This document shows, one piece after another, positions 37,296 to 49,058 of a DNA stretch of 64,000 nt. Under the pieces are notes generated by a model. It was not told the origin of the DNA, ran no database searches, and worked only from the letters and a program-made list of their open reading frames with translations. How positions within the stretch are numbered: position 1 is the stretch's first letter; each line of letters begins with the position of its first letter. The translations under genes and the position numbers were made by a program. The stretch comes from Seiridium cupressi (lineage: Eukaryota > Ascomycota > Sordariomycetes > Amphisphaeriales > Sporocadaceae). The stretch spans positions 601,741 through 665,740 of the forward strand of contig JARVKI010000012.1 of the NCBI GenBank assembly GCA_036674765.1, in the 5' to 3' direction.

Positions 37296-38317
37296 TTCGT
37301 CACTTTGATATTTAGCCCGCATTGCGATCTAGCCTATGAAATGCTTAGCAGTCACACGAGCAGGGAGAGGGAAGCACAATGGGATTTTGTGTAACGAGAC
37401 TAACGCAATCATGATTTCTTCAACATCACTCAATCTACCAAATCTGACGCAGTGGCTTGACCTGAGAACTTGCATCTGACGAGTCCCATTGCGCAAAAGG
37501 TGAACTTCACAATATCCGAATCGTTTGGCTTTTGAATGTTGCAGACAAGTGGTTGAATACCTTGTACCTCGCAAGTTTTACACCGTTGTGATTTCGCACA
37601 TGGATATAAACCGGGCAATGGGCCATCCCTGTCACTCCCTTCCCTGGCGAAAAGGCGCACAGCGGTGCCTCAACGCCCATACGCTGCGGTCAATTGACAA
37701 AAACGTCGAAATTGATTGCCCCTCATTTGCCCTACTTTTCGCTCCTCTGTGTCCGCGTCCGCGCCCGATGCATTCGTTGGACTTTCTCACCGAAAGTACC
37801 CAGGAATCTGGTCTGGTCTGTCATGGCTTTCATCAACGCCGTTCCACGCGGTCGCAGAAACGCAACTGAGCTGCACCGTGTACGTTCAGACTACACCTTG
37901 CGGTTATACTTGCATGTCGCCAATGATGAGTGACGCAGCCGTGTCGCGAAATGGCCTCTAATAGCTCGTGGGGGCCGCGTGCTAAGCAGGCGACCCACGG
38001 CCTCATACAAATAAGGCAATCAGAAGGGGGAGCTATTCTGCCTTATTGTCAGCCTCGAGCCTCGCGCGCGATTTCATATTATCCCTTCGAGTCCTAACAA
38101 GTGTTGGGTCTCCCTCATGCTCTGTCACATCCTTCTTCACACCCACATTTTCCCGATCTGTTTGTTCCCTTTGGGTCTTAAGTTCCTCATAGTCGGGGGG
38201 TCCCCTGGGTAGCGGCCTGATTTCGTCTCCTTCTCCTAATTTTATACCTTACTTGCTTTGCTTTTCTACGCGAGGCTACGGACACCTTCTGACTCAGCTG
38301 AAAGCTGGGATCTCGTC
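37296..38317. other. intergenic region, tandem genes
   Basis: This 1.0-kb stretch contains the 3' UTR of the DUF2439 gene and a CT-rich presumed promoter for the gene at 38318. No gene is seen. Confidence 0.6.
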
Positions 38318-39534
38318 ATGATGTCTCCCAGCGGGTCAACCAAGCCACGAAGGTCGAGGACCAACGGGCAAGGGCCACCAAAGATCCTTGTAGAACCGAC
38401 CTTTGAGACGCAAGTAATCTATAACCAAATCCGAGAGGACGAAGTGCTGCATCAAAAGCAGCATTGCCTCCAGAATCATGTCACCTCGGAAGATCGCCTA
38501 TGCCCGCCTGAACCCCGGACGCCACGAAGTGTTACCAACGAAAGTCACATAAGTGGAAGCAGCCTATCTCCAGCCTCAACGGCAGATATTCCGGCGATAG
38601 AAATCTCGCCTACGACCGGGAAGCGTCCTCGAGGTCGGCGAGCTGGTCCTCTGGCCACAGAGAAGCGGTACAAGACGGCCATCAAGAGAAAGCTCGGCCT
38701 AGTCTGCGAGCACTGCAAGGTGAGGAAAGTAGTTGTATGGAATCTTCCAACACCTTTTGTCATTGTACTTCCGCTAACATCGAAGGATCCTAGTGTGATC
38801 ATTATGATCTCTCCAAATTTGAAGACGCTTATCAAGCGCCTCGAAGGACCCCGCAAACGGACTCCCGTGAATTCAGCCCTGCACAGGCTGATCTGTTCGG
38901 TCTCGAAGACAACCGCACTTTGCCGCCTGATTTGCCAGCCGATGAGGATCTTGCGAGCGATTTCAACGCAACATCCCCCGAGCCAAACTCTCGACAGCAA
39001 GACCTTCATAACCTTGTCAATAGCTTCGATGTCAGCTCAGTGAGTCTTGGCACTGGAACCCTCCAAGTTTCCTTCGGACGGTCGTACAACCCAGGTCTAT
39101 ACACCTCTGTCCGAGTGCCGCAAAGCTTATCCAACCCCGTTGCTGTCGGGAGTGAGATGCCTAGTTTCCCATCGCGGTGGAAATGTGAATATCGACGGCC
39201 AGGCTTGAGTTATCTGTCGGAAGACGACTGTTCGTGGACGGGACCGCTCAAGGACCTCGAAGCGCATTTTGCATCACATCATTTCCCATTCCAAGACCTT
39301 GAATATTGGTGTCAATGTTTACCCTGCTCCTCGTGTTCACCTGGATGGACGCCGCCGGCAAATTGCTTCGAGGCGGACTGTCTTGGGGGCATGTGGAGAA
39401 GATGGCTATATGGCCATGCGCTCGTCAATACGCCAGCCTTGACGCAATCCGGGGAGTCGGAGAGCGGGTTCTCGTTCGATGCGAGACCCTCCGGGAATCA
39501 GTTGCCATATGAAACTAATACCTGGCTCAGTTGA
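38318..39534 (+). CDS. fungal protein with a half zinc cluster (C-x2-C-x6-C)
   Basis: Exons 38318-38734 and 38794-39534 (59-bp intron, GTATGG...TAG with CTAAC branch site) give 385 aa. The intron splits a cysteine motif. With the GTATGG donor, Cys130-x2-Cys133-x6-Cys140 forms (CEHCKVRKVVCDHYDLSKFE), matching the first half of a Gal4-type cluster. A competing donor two codons earlier would give spacing of 4 and break the pattern. The motif is preceded by a basic stretch (GKRPRGRRAGPLATEKRYKT). The second half has many Cys and His (WKCEYRRPGL, CSWTGPLKDLEAHFASHHF, YWCQCLPCSSCSPGW), including a possible C2H2-like finger. Regulatory function is inferred only. Start at the first of two adjacent ATGs. 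Confidence 0.75.
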
Positions 39535-41354
39535 ATGGGTGGCATCGACGGCCGTCCCTGAGAATCTCTGAGATCGGGCCAGTCGTTGGTTCATGGCGTG
39601 CCATCAGTAGTTCTCGAAACTTGTATTCCTGTCAATCCTGCTTGGGTGTTGGTTGTTTTTCCTTTCAAATCTGCGGGTTTCGTCTGTACATGGAGTTGAC
39701 CAATTCGCTGGCGGTTATTTGGGATGGCTTTGTACATTGATACCCCTTTCTATTGATTGTTTTATATTTGCCCAAGTACCGTCACCGCCTTGTCTCGTCC
39801 ATGAGCGGTCCAGGCCAGTCACTGTCGTCAGGGTTGCATTCCCGAGATAATTTAGATGTTATTTTTGCAACAAGGCCTGAAAAAACAACGGCGAGGTGCC
39901 TGAGCGTGCCTGCAACCTGTAGAGGAGGTCGTGGGTATAACGTGGGTTTGTATGGTGGTTTGAACTAATGTGTTAAGAAATAGGCCACTTTGAAGCATCG
40001 AGTGCTATAAGAGTCTTATGGAGTGTCGCCGCAAACCCGTTCAAAGGTGGGCCGAATGGCAAAGAGACGAATCGTATCCAAGCATCAAGCAAGACCAGCC
40101 AAGTACTTGTCGTGGGACTAAGTTGGGTCTAGAAGCAAGGTACACAGACATCCTTCGAACCCGCTCCTGCTCCTACGGATGGCATCAAGATCTAGTGGGG
40201 TTGGCCAGCTTCTCTGACGTGCAGTGCATGCCATGCCAAGCATCTATGGAGTGCTTTCATGGCCGATCGTGTATGGATGGATCACTCAACAGCCGCATTC
40301 ATACAATGATGTTCTCTCTTCCCCTTCCACTCATTCTCCAACGTGCTCCTGATCCGTACTGTGAACCCCGCTTGAGAGCACTCCAAGCGAACAAAGCTTA
40401 CACGAGATGTACCGTACAGAGGTACGTAATGCAGCGCAAGGGTCTCTCGCAGCAGTGGAACGAAGAAGGGTGACTCTTCCGTACATAGAGCCATCGCAAG
40501 TCGCAAAGTCGGACCAAAGTGGACGGAGGAACAATGCAATTAATGACCTGTGGGTCCTCGGGATTGACTCATCGATGCCAAGGGCGAGCAATTGGCCAAT
40601 GATACACTCGCCGGTTGGGAGCCTGAGGCATTCATGCGTGCTGCATCACCAAAAGGTGCCGGCTAGGGTGACGAAAGTTCCCTCGAGCGTTTATTGTTAG
40701 TGCTTGGCTGTTGCTTGCATGGAGAGGCTAGCAGAAATTAGCCAGGGAAACTGGACTTTACAGTGGATGCGGCCATTCGCGAAAGACTCGTCTGCTATTG
40801 GTTCGAGGCTCAGCCCAGGCTTATCCCTTTTCGCTTCGCCGAATGTCTCATACCTCGTTCCCCACGCTCCGCCCTGTTGGATCTCGAGGCTTTGCAGCGC
40901 GCCAGGCCGCCATCAGAGAGTGAAATAGTCCAGTGACTCCCCCGGACAAGAAGATAGTTTGTTCCCTCCTTCCTCCCACTTACGCATTCACCGACACATC
41001 TCTGAGATCTGGAAGGCATTTCCATCTCGAGCCAGGCATTGTTCGCATCCCCAGCAACTTGCCCTCGACAATCACTCTTGCTCGGTACTGTCAGCATCCC
41101 GACCACCGAATATCACTGCTGCCAACTAACGATACACAACAGTCCGGCAATAGAGCCGAACCTCGTGGTTGATAGACTATCGAATCCCAATCTATACCAC
41201 CGCCTCTGGTAATCGAATTGGCGGGACCGGTATTTCTGCTTATCAAAACCCCTGCACCGGTGATTCCGTGCATTGACTCTCACCAACAATCCAATACACA
41301 CACTTCAAAGTGTATTCCGCCAAGACCAAAACTACCACCACGATTGACTTTCCA
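39535..41354. other. 1.8-kb intergenic region
   Basis: No supported gene. An open frame at 40018-40473 (151 codons) is Cys-rich but lacks family motifs or splice context. The right half is probably a promoter plus long 5' UTR. Confidence 0.5.
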
Positions 41355-43433
41355 ATGGACTCCATGTCTGGAAACTACTCTTCTCGGTCCTTGATGGGCT
41401 TTTCCGTCCATCAGCCCGCGCTTGGAGCTGCTCTGCAGTTCTTCCCTGCCATGGGATCCGTGCAGCTGGACGAGATGATCGACGCTTACATCCCTGGCAC
41501 GGCCTCAATCTTGGACAAGCGCACTGCCGTATCTCTGGAGTTCTTCGACCACACTCTGCAGACGGGTGAACTGTTCAAGTTCTTCCTCGTCTACCCTGCT
41601 GTCGGCTCCAGCACCGCCTCTCCTGCCAGCACAATGCAGGACTCTGGTTACGGTTCTAGCTTCAACACATCTCCTGTTATGAACGACAGCTTATGGAAAC
41701 AGACCACCAACGAGTGGTCCTTCAGCTCTTCCTCCAAGAAGGCTCGGATAGCCTCAAAGAAGACGAGCCCTTCTTCGTCCTCTCAGGGCAAGGCCGACTT
41801 CTCTCACATTCCGGGGATGAAGATCATGACCAAGGAGGGCCTCGACGTCACCAACTCGGCATCCCGGGGTTGCAAGACCAAGGAGCAGCGAGATCACGCC
41901 CACCTGATGAGAATCATCAAGGCATGCGATGCCTGCAAGCGCAAGAAGACGCGCTGCGACCCTAGCCACAAGAAGCGAGGTTCTTCCGTCGCCGTTTCCC
42001 CCGAGCCCAAGGTGTCTAAGAAAGCCAAGAGAAACACTGCTCCGTCTAACCAAAAGTCTCCGGCTTTCAAGGCAGATATAGAGTTCGCTACAACTTTGGA
42101 CCCTACAATACCTGACCCTTACTTTTTCGACGCTGATTTCATGACCGCCCCTGATCCAGCAACGAATGACTGGGACCAATACATCAAGTACGACGAGGAT
42201 GTGAACGACGTAATTCCTCAAGATTACGACTTCTTCTTCGATCCTGCGAAATACTTCTCACCAACGACTACTGACAGCTCCCAATCGGCTTCGGCATCAT
42301 CAAGCCAGATTCTCACTCCTAGCCAGAGCCAGCCGGTTACGCCAGCAAGCGGCTTGGATATTGGCAGCGGTGTGGACTTGGTTGGCCCTGGCCTAGTAGG
42401 ACTCGGCGGCGCCGTACAGCCCACGCTACCATACCTCCACCGCGGCGGCGTAGAAGGCGGCAACAACTATGTCGACTTTGCGCTCTACTCACCAGGCTCA
42501 TCTTGCCTGGACGACGAGACGGCGCAGTCCCAGGAAGTCGCTGCTTCACAGGGCCCCGATTCGCAACACTATCAGCAGGTCTCTAGTGGCCGCAAGCCAG
42601 ATGTGCGCTCTTCACTGAACGGTGGGGTAGCCAAATCGCCACAGGCTACTCGGGCTCGTGACCTTTTTACCCTTGAGACTGGCCACAACAAATTTACATC
42701 AAGCGGCGCGAACAGCCTCTTCGTGCAACAAGGACTTGTTCAGACTTCTGATCAGGCACACGTCGATGTTAGCCACGATCGAGATCCGGGCTCACAGCAA
42801 CCAGGCCGCCATGCCTCGGCTGTAAGCTCCTACAATGGACTGCCACCCAACCCAGTCAAGCAGCGGGTTCCTGGTGCGACAGTAATCCCAAGCGACATGC
42901 CACAAGGTCTTCCACCATCATCAGAACTCCGTGACACCGGGGCCCAACCCGGCCTGTTCCCAGTCAATGGGCTCCTTGCTGCATGCGTTGCAGTCGGTAT
43001 CAAAGCTTCAGTCTCAGTGCATGGCGGCAACGCCTACACATTCGTGCCCAGCCTACTTCCTCTGCTGGCTGTTCTGTCAAGCTTTGTCGCTGTAACTGTT
43101 TGCCTATGCTACGGCTTGTCCACGACATGGTCGCTTGTTGGTGGTAGCACTCAGTCTTCTGTCAGCGCAAGTCTGCTTGCCCTGACTCCTATTGCGATCT
43201 TGACGAGATGGCAACGGCACCCCGTCTCTTGTTTGAACAAACTGGACCCGTTCACACAAGCTCTCTCCGCTGCCCGACAGATGTCAGGCAGTGCCATTGA
43301 CAACGTGAAGTCGCAGATCCATGCAGCACATTGCGGGATTTCGAATTTCCAGCGAAGGACTCGGGTTGAACTGGGAAACATGAGCAGGCTTGCACACAAC
43401 GGTCTCGCTCCACGCATGGGAATGGTGTACTAA
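41355..43433 (+). CDS. zinc-cluster-like protein with C-terminal membrane segments
   Basis: A single exon of 692 aa from the ATG at 41355 (MDSMSGNYSSRS). At about residues 175-206 a basic block (RGCKTKEQRDHAHLMRIIKA) leads into CDACKRKKTRCDPSHKKRG, a C-x2-C-x6-C half of a Gal4-type cluster; the second half-cluster is absent. The middle is acidic and aromatic (DYDFFFDPAKYF, PYFFDADF), like an activation domain, followed by a long Ser/Gln-rich linker. Near the C-terminus there are two or three hydrophobic segments: about residues 536-553 (GLLAACVAVGIKASVSV), 566-590 (LPLLAVLSSFVAVTVCLCYG) and 603-619 (SASLLALTPIAILTRW). This arrangement suggests a membrane-tethered regulator, but that is inference. 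The frame is open upstream to 41310 without another ATG. Confidence 0.8.
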   Translation: MDSMSGNYSSRSLMGFSVHQPALGAALQFFPAMGSVQLDEMIDAYIPGTASILDKRTAVSLEFFDHTLQTGELFKFFLVYPAVGSSTASPASTMQDSGYGSSFNTSPVMNDSLWKQTTNEWSFSSSSKKARIASKKTSPSSSSQGKADFSHIPGMKIMTKEGLDVTNSASRGCKTKEQRDHAHLMRIIKACDACKRKKTRCDPSHKKRGSSVAVSPEPKVSKKAKRNTAPSNQKSPAFKADIEFATTLDPTIPDPYFFDADFMTAPDPATNDWDQYIKYDEDVNDVIPQDYDFFFDPAKYFSPTTTDSSQSASASSSQILTPSQSQPVTPASGLDIGSGVDLVGPGLVGLGGAVQPTLPYLHRGGVEGGNNYVDFALYSPGSSCLDDETAQSQEVAASQGPDSQHYQQVSSGRKPDVRSSLNGGVAKSPQATRARDLFTLETGHNKFTSSGANSLFVQQGLVQTSDQAHVDVSHDRDPGSQQPGRHASAVSSYNGLPPNPVKQRVPGATVIPSDMPQGLPPSSELRDTGAQPGLFPVNGLLAACVAVGIKASVSVHGGNAYTFVPSLLPLLAVLSSFVAVTVCLCYGLSTTWSLVGGSTQSSVSASLLALTPIAILTRWQRHPVSCLNKLDPFTQALSAARQMSGSAIDNVKSQIHAAHCGISNFQRRTRVELGNMSRLAHNGLAPRMGMVY

Positions 43434-44210
43434 GATGGATGTGGAGATTAAGATTTACATTTTCCTTCTATTGGGGAGCGCATGTCCCTCCTCTTGATTC
43501 ACATTATTTAGCGTGTTTGTATTTAGAAGCGATACCCAGTGATCTGAGATGGCGCTGAGAAGGTGGATAAGAAGAAAAGAGCTATCGATGGGGAAACACA
43601 CTGGTTGGGGAGTTGGTCCGGCTAATTGATACTTCTAATGGTACCGAATGCGCAACCTGCATAGAAACAATACGAACTACCAACCATTTAAATTATCCTG
43701 ACTGTATCATTGGAATTTCCTTTTCTGATTAGCCCGACAAATTAATTTTACCGTTTACATGTCGAAGTGGACAGGGCTGGAGAGAAGTACACGACTCCTT
43801 TCAATATTGAAAACTTAGTGCATACACCTGGCTGCTAGAGAATGAGAAGTTACATTCCACATGCATCGTTGGTCCTACATTCTGCGATAGAGTGTTCATT
43901 CTAGAAGTTCGTAAGCAGACTGAAGGTCCCCGAGACAAAATCCGGGTGTCCGATGCTCAAGAGCAAATTTTGCGTCTCCGTTCAGAGCTTTGATGGGTTC
44001 TGCGACAGGGATCTGGGTTCCTAGTCAAGTCCAGCAGCAGGAATCCATGCCATAGAGGATCAGAAGACTGCCGCGATTGCTCAATTTTGAACCGTTCCCA
44101 TATCAACCTAATGGGAGCGAATATTCGAAGCTACCAAAGCTTTCTTCATTCATCCCGATGTCGCTCTCATCTATCGTAACGTACTAGACGTCGGCCCCAA
44201 TGTATCCTCA
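43434..44210. other. 3' intergenic region
   Basis: About 0.8 kb holding the 3' UTR of the preceding gene. No gene is seen. Confidence 0.6.
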
Positions 44211-44830
44211 TTAGCCGTATAGGCAAATCCAACTCAGAGACACCCGCAAAGGTTCTCCTTGAAAAAAAAAAAGTGCCACCAGCTTATGCCGCAAAGACTT
44301 TATATTCCACACTGTAAAATCACCTTCGTGATTATTCATTGCACCTAGCCAAGGCAGTCGTAGCAGTTGTTCTGTGGACAAACGATTCGACAGGTTGATC
44401 CTCATAATTTCCTGCAGAAAAGAGACAAACTCATCTCTGATCTCGTGGTCGAGATCAGGCACGAACGCTTGTGGTGCTAATCCAGGGGGATGGAGCGGTG
44501 GACAGTCCGTGATCTTGCCGTCGTCGTCAAAAAGATCTTGAACAATTTCGAGTCTCCTTTTGCCAGAAGTTTCTAGGGAAATGGCCCAAAGATTTGCACA
44601 ATCTCGGCCAGATACTCCTTTAATTTGTAGCGCGCATCAGGCGTGACTCTTCCCCTAAACACTCGAACCACCCGGAAGACTTCGAGAATGACTACCCTAA
44701 AATTCCACCAGTCAGTGGCCGTACCCAGGGGTATCGATCAATACTTCAGGAGGCTGGAGGGCCACAGGCTGGATCTTCTCGCTGAGGTGGTTATATGATC
44801 AGCTTGAGATACCCCAGTCGTGCTTTGCGT
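44211..44830 (-). pseudogene. decayed SRPK-like protein kinase C-lobe
   Basis: Reading the minus strand from about 44830, the C-lobe of an SRPK-type Ser/Thr kinase can be followed in pieces: IQPVALQPPEVLIDTPGYG (the APE-like activation-segment end), TDWWNF (subdomain IX), LKEYLAEIVQIFGPFP, a DDDG patch, then FVSFLQEIMRINLSNRLSTE with QLLRLPWLGA (subdomain XI). The pieces are broken by a frame change and TGA near 44712-44714, a TAG at 44573-44575 and a frameshift near 44528. No N-lobe, VAIK lysine or HTD catalytic loop is convincing upstream, although open frames with weak resemblance reach about 45060. Fungal genomes often carry many SRPK-like kinases and fragments; this looks like one such dead copy. 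Confidence 0.6.
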
Positions 44831-45060
44831 CGGGCATTCTATGGAAAAAGCAGTTGTGAGTGTGCATAAGAGTTGGCTCGTCATTGTGGTTAAGTGGCAC
44901 ATGTAGGCAAACAAAGTCAAATTCCAAGCACCTGGCGAGCCACAAGTCGGTCAAGAAAATTCTTTCCATACCAAGGTCATTGTGCATGCAATGTATGCGC
45001 AGTTCTGATTTTATAAGATGCTTGCCAAGGGTATCGGCTATAGGTACAAATCTCGTTTAG

Positions 45061-45719
45061 GCCAAACCCCAGCTAGGCTTAGCCTCGCAGCAGCGCGGAC
45101 CTGGACCTGGACGACCATCAATGGACTATCGAGGTAGTAGTTAGTGGCTTGCGCTGACCGGGGCCTCTGCTCAACGGGCGGGTAGTGGGGACGGGTTGAT
45201 TCACTTCCAGGAAAATTCTGAGCCGCAATTGCTTTATACGACTCACTTATACCTCAGTTGAAATACCTTGCCAATTCAGTCCCAACCCTCCTCCCAGACA
45301 GTGACGACTGACGTTTTCGGCGAGTCCTGAGGAGAAACGGCACAGGCCAGGAGCCATCGCACGGAGCCCGATTGGGGGTGAGGAGACGATCCCGACTTCA
45401 CCAACCAACCATTCATTGTGCCTTGTGTTCCTTCATCGCTGCCACATAAAACCTCGTGTTTCGCATGTAACTCGGGCGGCGAGTGAGATACACCATTCCT
45501 AGAAGTTTTGAGCGTATATTGTTACCATTTGGGACGAACAGCTGTTGCGTTCTTCAGAGCTGATAATTGTTGTGATTGCTGAGAGGGGGTGAACGGGTGT
45601 TGGTGTGGTCACTCAGTGAGTCCGGGTGACTGGGTCGGCCGGCGTTGAATTGTATAATCAGTCGTCCATCCAAGGTCTGTTTTGATTATTTGGCATTGTC
45701 CAGGCAGGAACGGGGCAAC
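45061..45719. other. promoter/5' UTR region of the tad2 gene
   Basis: A 0.66-kb stretch with no coding signal upstream of the ATG at 45720. The frame is open back to 45645 but has no ATG there. Confidence 0.5.
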
Positions 45720-47786
45720 ATGGCGGGTCACAAATTCTCAGGTTACATTATGAGCCTTTGGCAGGCGCTGTTTGCTGCCTTTACTCAAACGTTCACCCGC
45801 ATCTTTCAACTCATCTCAAGCAGCACTTCCGCTGCATCAAAGCCGCGGCCCGCAACAACCTCTGGTCAAGATTCCCCAGAATCACAAAACCCGCCCGCAT
45901 CCACTCCCACTTCCGATACGCTGCCAACCACCGCGCCGCAGCTCGACAATCCCCCAGACCTTGAGAGAGGCCAACCCCAGCAAGAAGTCGAAGCCATGGC
46001 GGCTAAGAAGCGCGGTGGTAACAAGCGTTCCAGCATCAACGGCGCTCAGCCCACCACTACCAGCAGTGCATCTAACGCCCAGCAGAGAGGCAAGGAGAAT
46101 TTGGGCTCTGAAAAGCAAATGAGCCAAGCAGTCACATCAACACCTGCGGAGAACAGGAAAACCCCTCTCGGCGCACACAGTCAAACCGGTGTGACTGATG
46201 CCAGAGATATTTCCCAGAAATATGACACCCAGAAGCCGGCCGGTACCCTGGCATCTGGCAAGAATCCTAGTCACGCCTCGTCTACCAAGCAGTTCGGCAA
46301 CGGCAGCAGCAACAACAACAAGGTGGGCGGCTTGGCTTCAGACCGGGAGACACTAGAGGTGGCTGGCTTCCAGGCGCCAGTCACAACGGCCGTCGCACCA
46401 GCCGAGCGTCAACATGAGAATCAAAAGACGGGTAGCCACATCCAAACCGGCACACAAACGCCCGACTCTGTGCCCATGTCCAGCAACGCAACCAAGAAGA
46501 ATACTGCCATGCCTTATGATGGTCAGGTCGACCAAGCCGCCGCCTCGATTGACCGGCTGACCCTTGACGATCATACTCCGGGCCCCGAGAAAGCACTCAC
46601 CAAGGATACGGCTGCTGTCGAGGCAGCCGGGGTTCCCATTGTCGTGGTCAACCCGGCTCCTGGCCAGCCACCGATTGCACTGAAGCCACTTGCTCCCTTG
46701 GTGACACCCCCTAGTCAGGTGCTGCCTGGCTTGATTGAGCCGGAAACCGAGGAGGGTAAGAGGGAACGAGCGATTCATCTCAGCTTCATGAGAGAAGCTC
46801 TGGACATGGTAGGTTCGCCCGTACAACACACCATCTATGGTATTAGCTGACCAGAGGAACCAGGGAGATTCTGCCTTGTCCATCAATGAGACGCCTGTAG
46901 GGTGTGTTCTTGTCTACAAGAACCGTATTATCGCAAAGGGCATGAACGCCACCAACATAACCCGGAATGGCACTCGCCACGCCGAGTTCATGGCGCTGTC
47001 TGCTCTGCTTTCTCACCAGCCAGACGCCGACGTCAAGGACGTTGCGATCCATGATGAGGCCTTGTGGGGCGACGTCGACGCAAGTGATGGGCACATCTAT
47101 CCTTACGGACAGAAGCTCCATCCTTCTCCCAGAGTTGACCGCGATATCATCCAAGAGTGCATTCTCTACGTGACAGTCGAGCCGTGCGTCATGTGCGCCT
47201 CACTCCTCCGCCAGCTTCGTGTCAAGAAAGTCTACTTCGGTGCGGTCAATGACAAGTTTGGCGGCACTGGAGGTGTTTTCCGAATTCATGCCAATTCAAA
47301 GGCTGTTGCCAAGCCCAATAATGACAGGCCCTACCAAAATGGCTACGGTCCCCACGAGATCGACCGTATCCAACGCGGTCGGGCGGCCGCCATGCCTCGC
47401 GAAGATGACGATGGAGACGGCGGTAATGTTGAGCCCGGTTACCTAGCTGAGGGTGGCTTTCTACGTGATGAGGCTGTTTCGCTCCTCAGACGCTTTTACG
47501 TGCAGGAGAATGGCAGAGGTAAGTTCCCCAATGATGTTCCCCCCCTTTTCCTCCGTCTCTTTTTCTTTTCTCTTTTCTTTACAACCATATCAACTGTTAC
47601 TAACTGGTTGCAGCCCCTCAGCCTCGCAAGAAGGAAGGGCGAGCTGCTAGGTTGTACGCGATGGAAAATGCAGCAGCGAATGGCGGCGTACTAATCGACG
47701 CCGATGGCAACATCCTGCCGGAATCACCAAGCGAGGATGAACCACGTTCCCTTGACGGGGATTCCACGTCAGTTCTTGCTGCTTGA
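45720..47786 (+). CDS. tad2: tRNA-specific adenosine deaminase subunit Tad2
   Basis: Tad2 is the catalytic partner of the Tad2-Tad3 heterodimer that converts A34 to inosine in tRNA anticodons. Exons 45720-46808, 46864-47518 and 47614-47786 (introns 55 and 95 bp) give 638 aa. The CMP/dCMP deaminase fold starts at the first splice join (FMREALDM|GDSALSINETPVGCVLVY). The catalytic His-Ala-Glu (about 402-404, GTRHAEFMAL) and the zinc ligands in TVEPCVMCASLLRQL (Cys 471 and 474) are intact, followed by VYFGAVNDKFGGTGGVF. I chose the acceptor at 46863 over one at 46854 because it gives the normal helix length. About 350 disordered N-terminal residues (MAGHKFSGYIMSLWQALFAA, then KKRGGNKRSS) precede the enzyme. 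An ATG near 45995 (MAAKKRGG) is an alternative start. Confidence 0.9.
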
Positions 47787-49058
47787 TGGCCGACGGCACG
47801 GGACAAGACCCCATTGTCATGATTACGACCGCCCCTTAGACTTCTGCCGCGACATTTTTTCATGGATGTATCAATACGTACACACATACTAGATTTGCAT
47901 GTGGCCACTGCGACACCGCTGTGACACGTTGGGCGTTTTGGTCTGCTTTTGAAAGAAAATTACACGTTATGGCACGAGGTTCGCAATGATATCCCCAGGA
48001 TCACCTTCCAAGATAGATGGAAGAGTCGATATTTCTGAGCTTAGATAAGAAGTCTGTCTCACCACGGCTGCGATTTTGCGGTATCTGACGTATGCAATCG
48101 CTCACTGGTTCTTGTGAAATGCAGCCGGGTGTTTTGTGATGTAGCCTTGCTATGGTAGAAGAGCACTTCAAGGTCTTCACTTCGCAACTAGAGTACATGG
48201 TCGCTAAAGTGAGAAAATACCTGATGTGGATTCTAATAGTGATCATGTTCAGCATTAGTAAATTCCAATCTGTGAAGGGTAGCGGTGCACTAACCGGCAC
48301 TTCCTACTGAGCGGTTGGATGATGCTGTGTTTGAAGGACCACTGCTTCTCATAACCATCCCTGTTGTTGTAGGGCAATCGTTACTGGCTTAGTAGTACAC
48401 CTTTCTCGCACGCCAAAGGTTGAATATTCACTCCTATTGCACAGCTGGTAAGGAAGAATCATATAACGCAATATTTTCTTGTTAGTCTTTTAGTAGATAT
48501 AGTAACGAATGTTTTTATGTACCGACAGGAGTATAAAACTCAACCCTCTTGTCGGTCATAGTACAAAGGTACCAATGTGGGTAGAGAATTAAGAAGAGCT
48601 GTTTGGCGGTCGTGTGTATACAAAATGATATGTAGAAGACCCATCCCAAAAAGGGAGTGAGGGAAAGAAAAAAAAAAAAAAAAAAAAAAACCCACCTATC
48701 TTACACGGTCCTTTCGAACCCATAACACCTTTGGTAATATGGCAGCAAAGAAATGAGAGCAGCCAGATAACCAGCTCAGCCATGTAGCCAAGCAAGTGCC
48801 CGAAGGCGAAGGTATGGTCATCTGTCGTCGGTAATATGGTGTCAAGGCGGGCCAAAGCTCTCGAGGAATGGAGCAGCTGTGATGGGATGAAATAGGTGAT
48901 TAAGGTGAGGAAGGTACAATGATAATACCCAGAAAGAGAAAGCATGACCCTAAGGATGCCCCTGTCAATTTACGCCGACAGAATGCCTACATCTCATTCA
49001 CAGTCTGCCTTCGCCCCTTCGTGTTTCTCAGTGTCAATCCTGGCCGGTTTTCTTAACC
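47787..49058. other. intergenic region with A23 run
   Basis: A 1.27-kb stretch with the tad2 3' UTR and a 23-nt A run at 48668-48690. No gene is seen. Confidence 0.6.

Noticed and set aside
40018..40473. Cys-rich 151-codon plus-strand ORF, possible small secreted protein
   Set aside because: No signal peptide at the start, no regular cysteine spacing, and overlapping ORFs in other frames.
48668..48690. A23 run as a poly(A) tail of a retroposed element
   Set aside because: No upstream LINE/SINE-like sequence or target-site duplication is visible. Similar A/T runs are scattered through the window, so simple homopolymer growth is enough.
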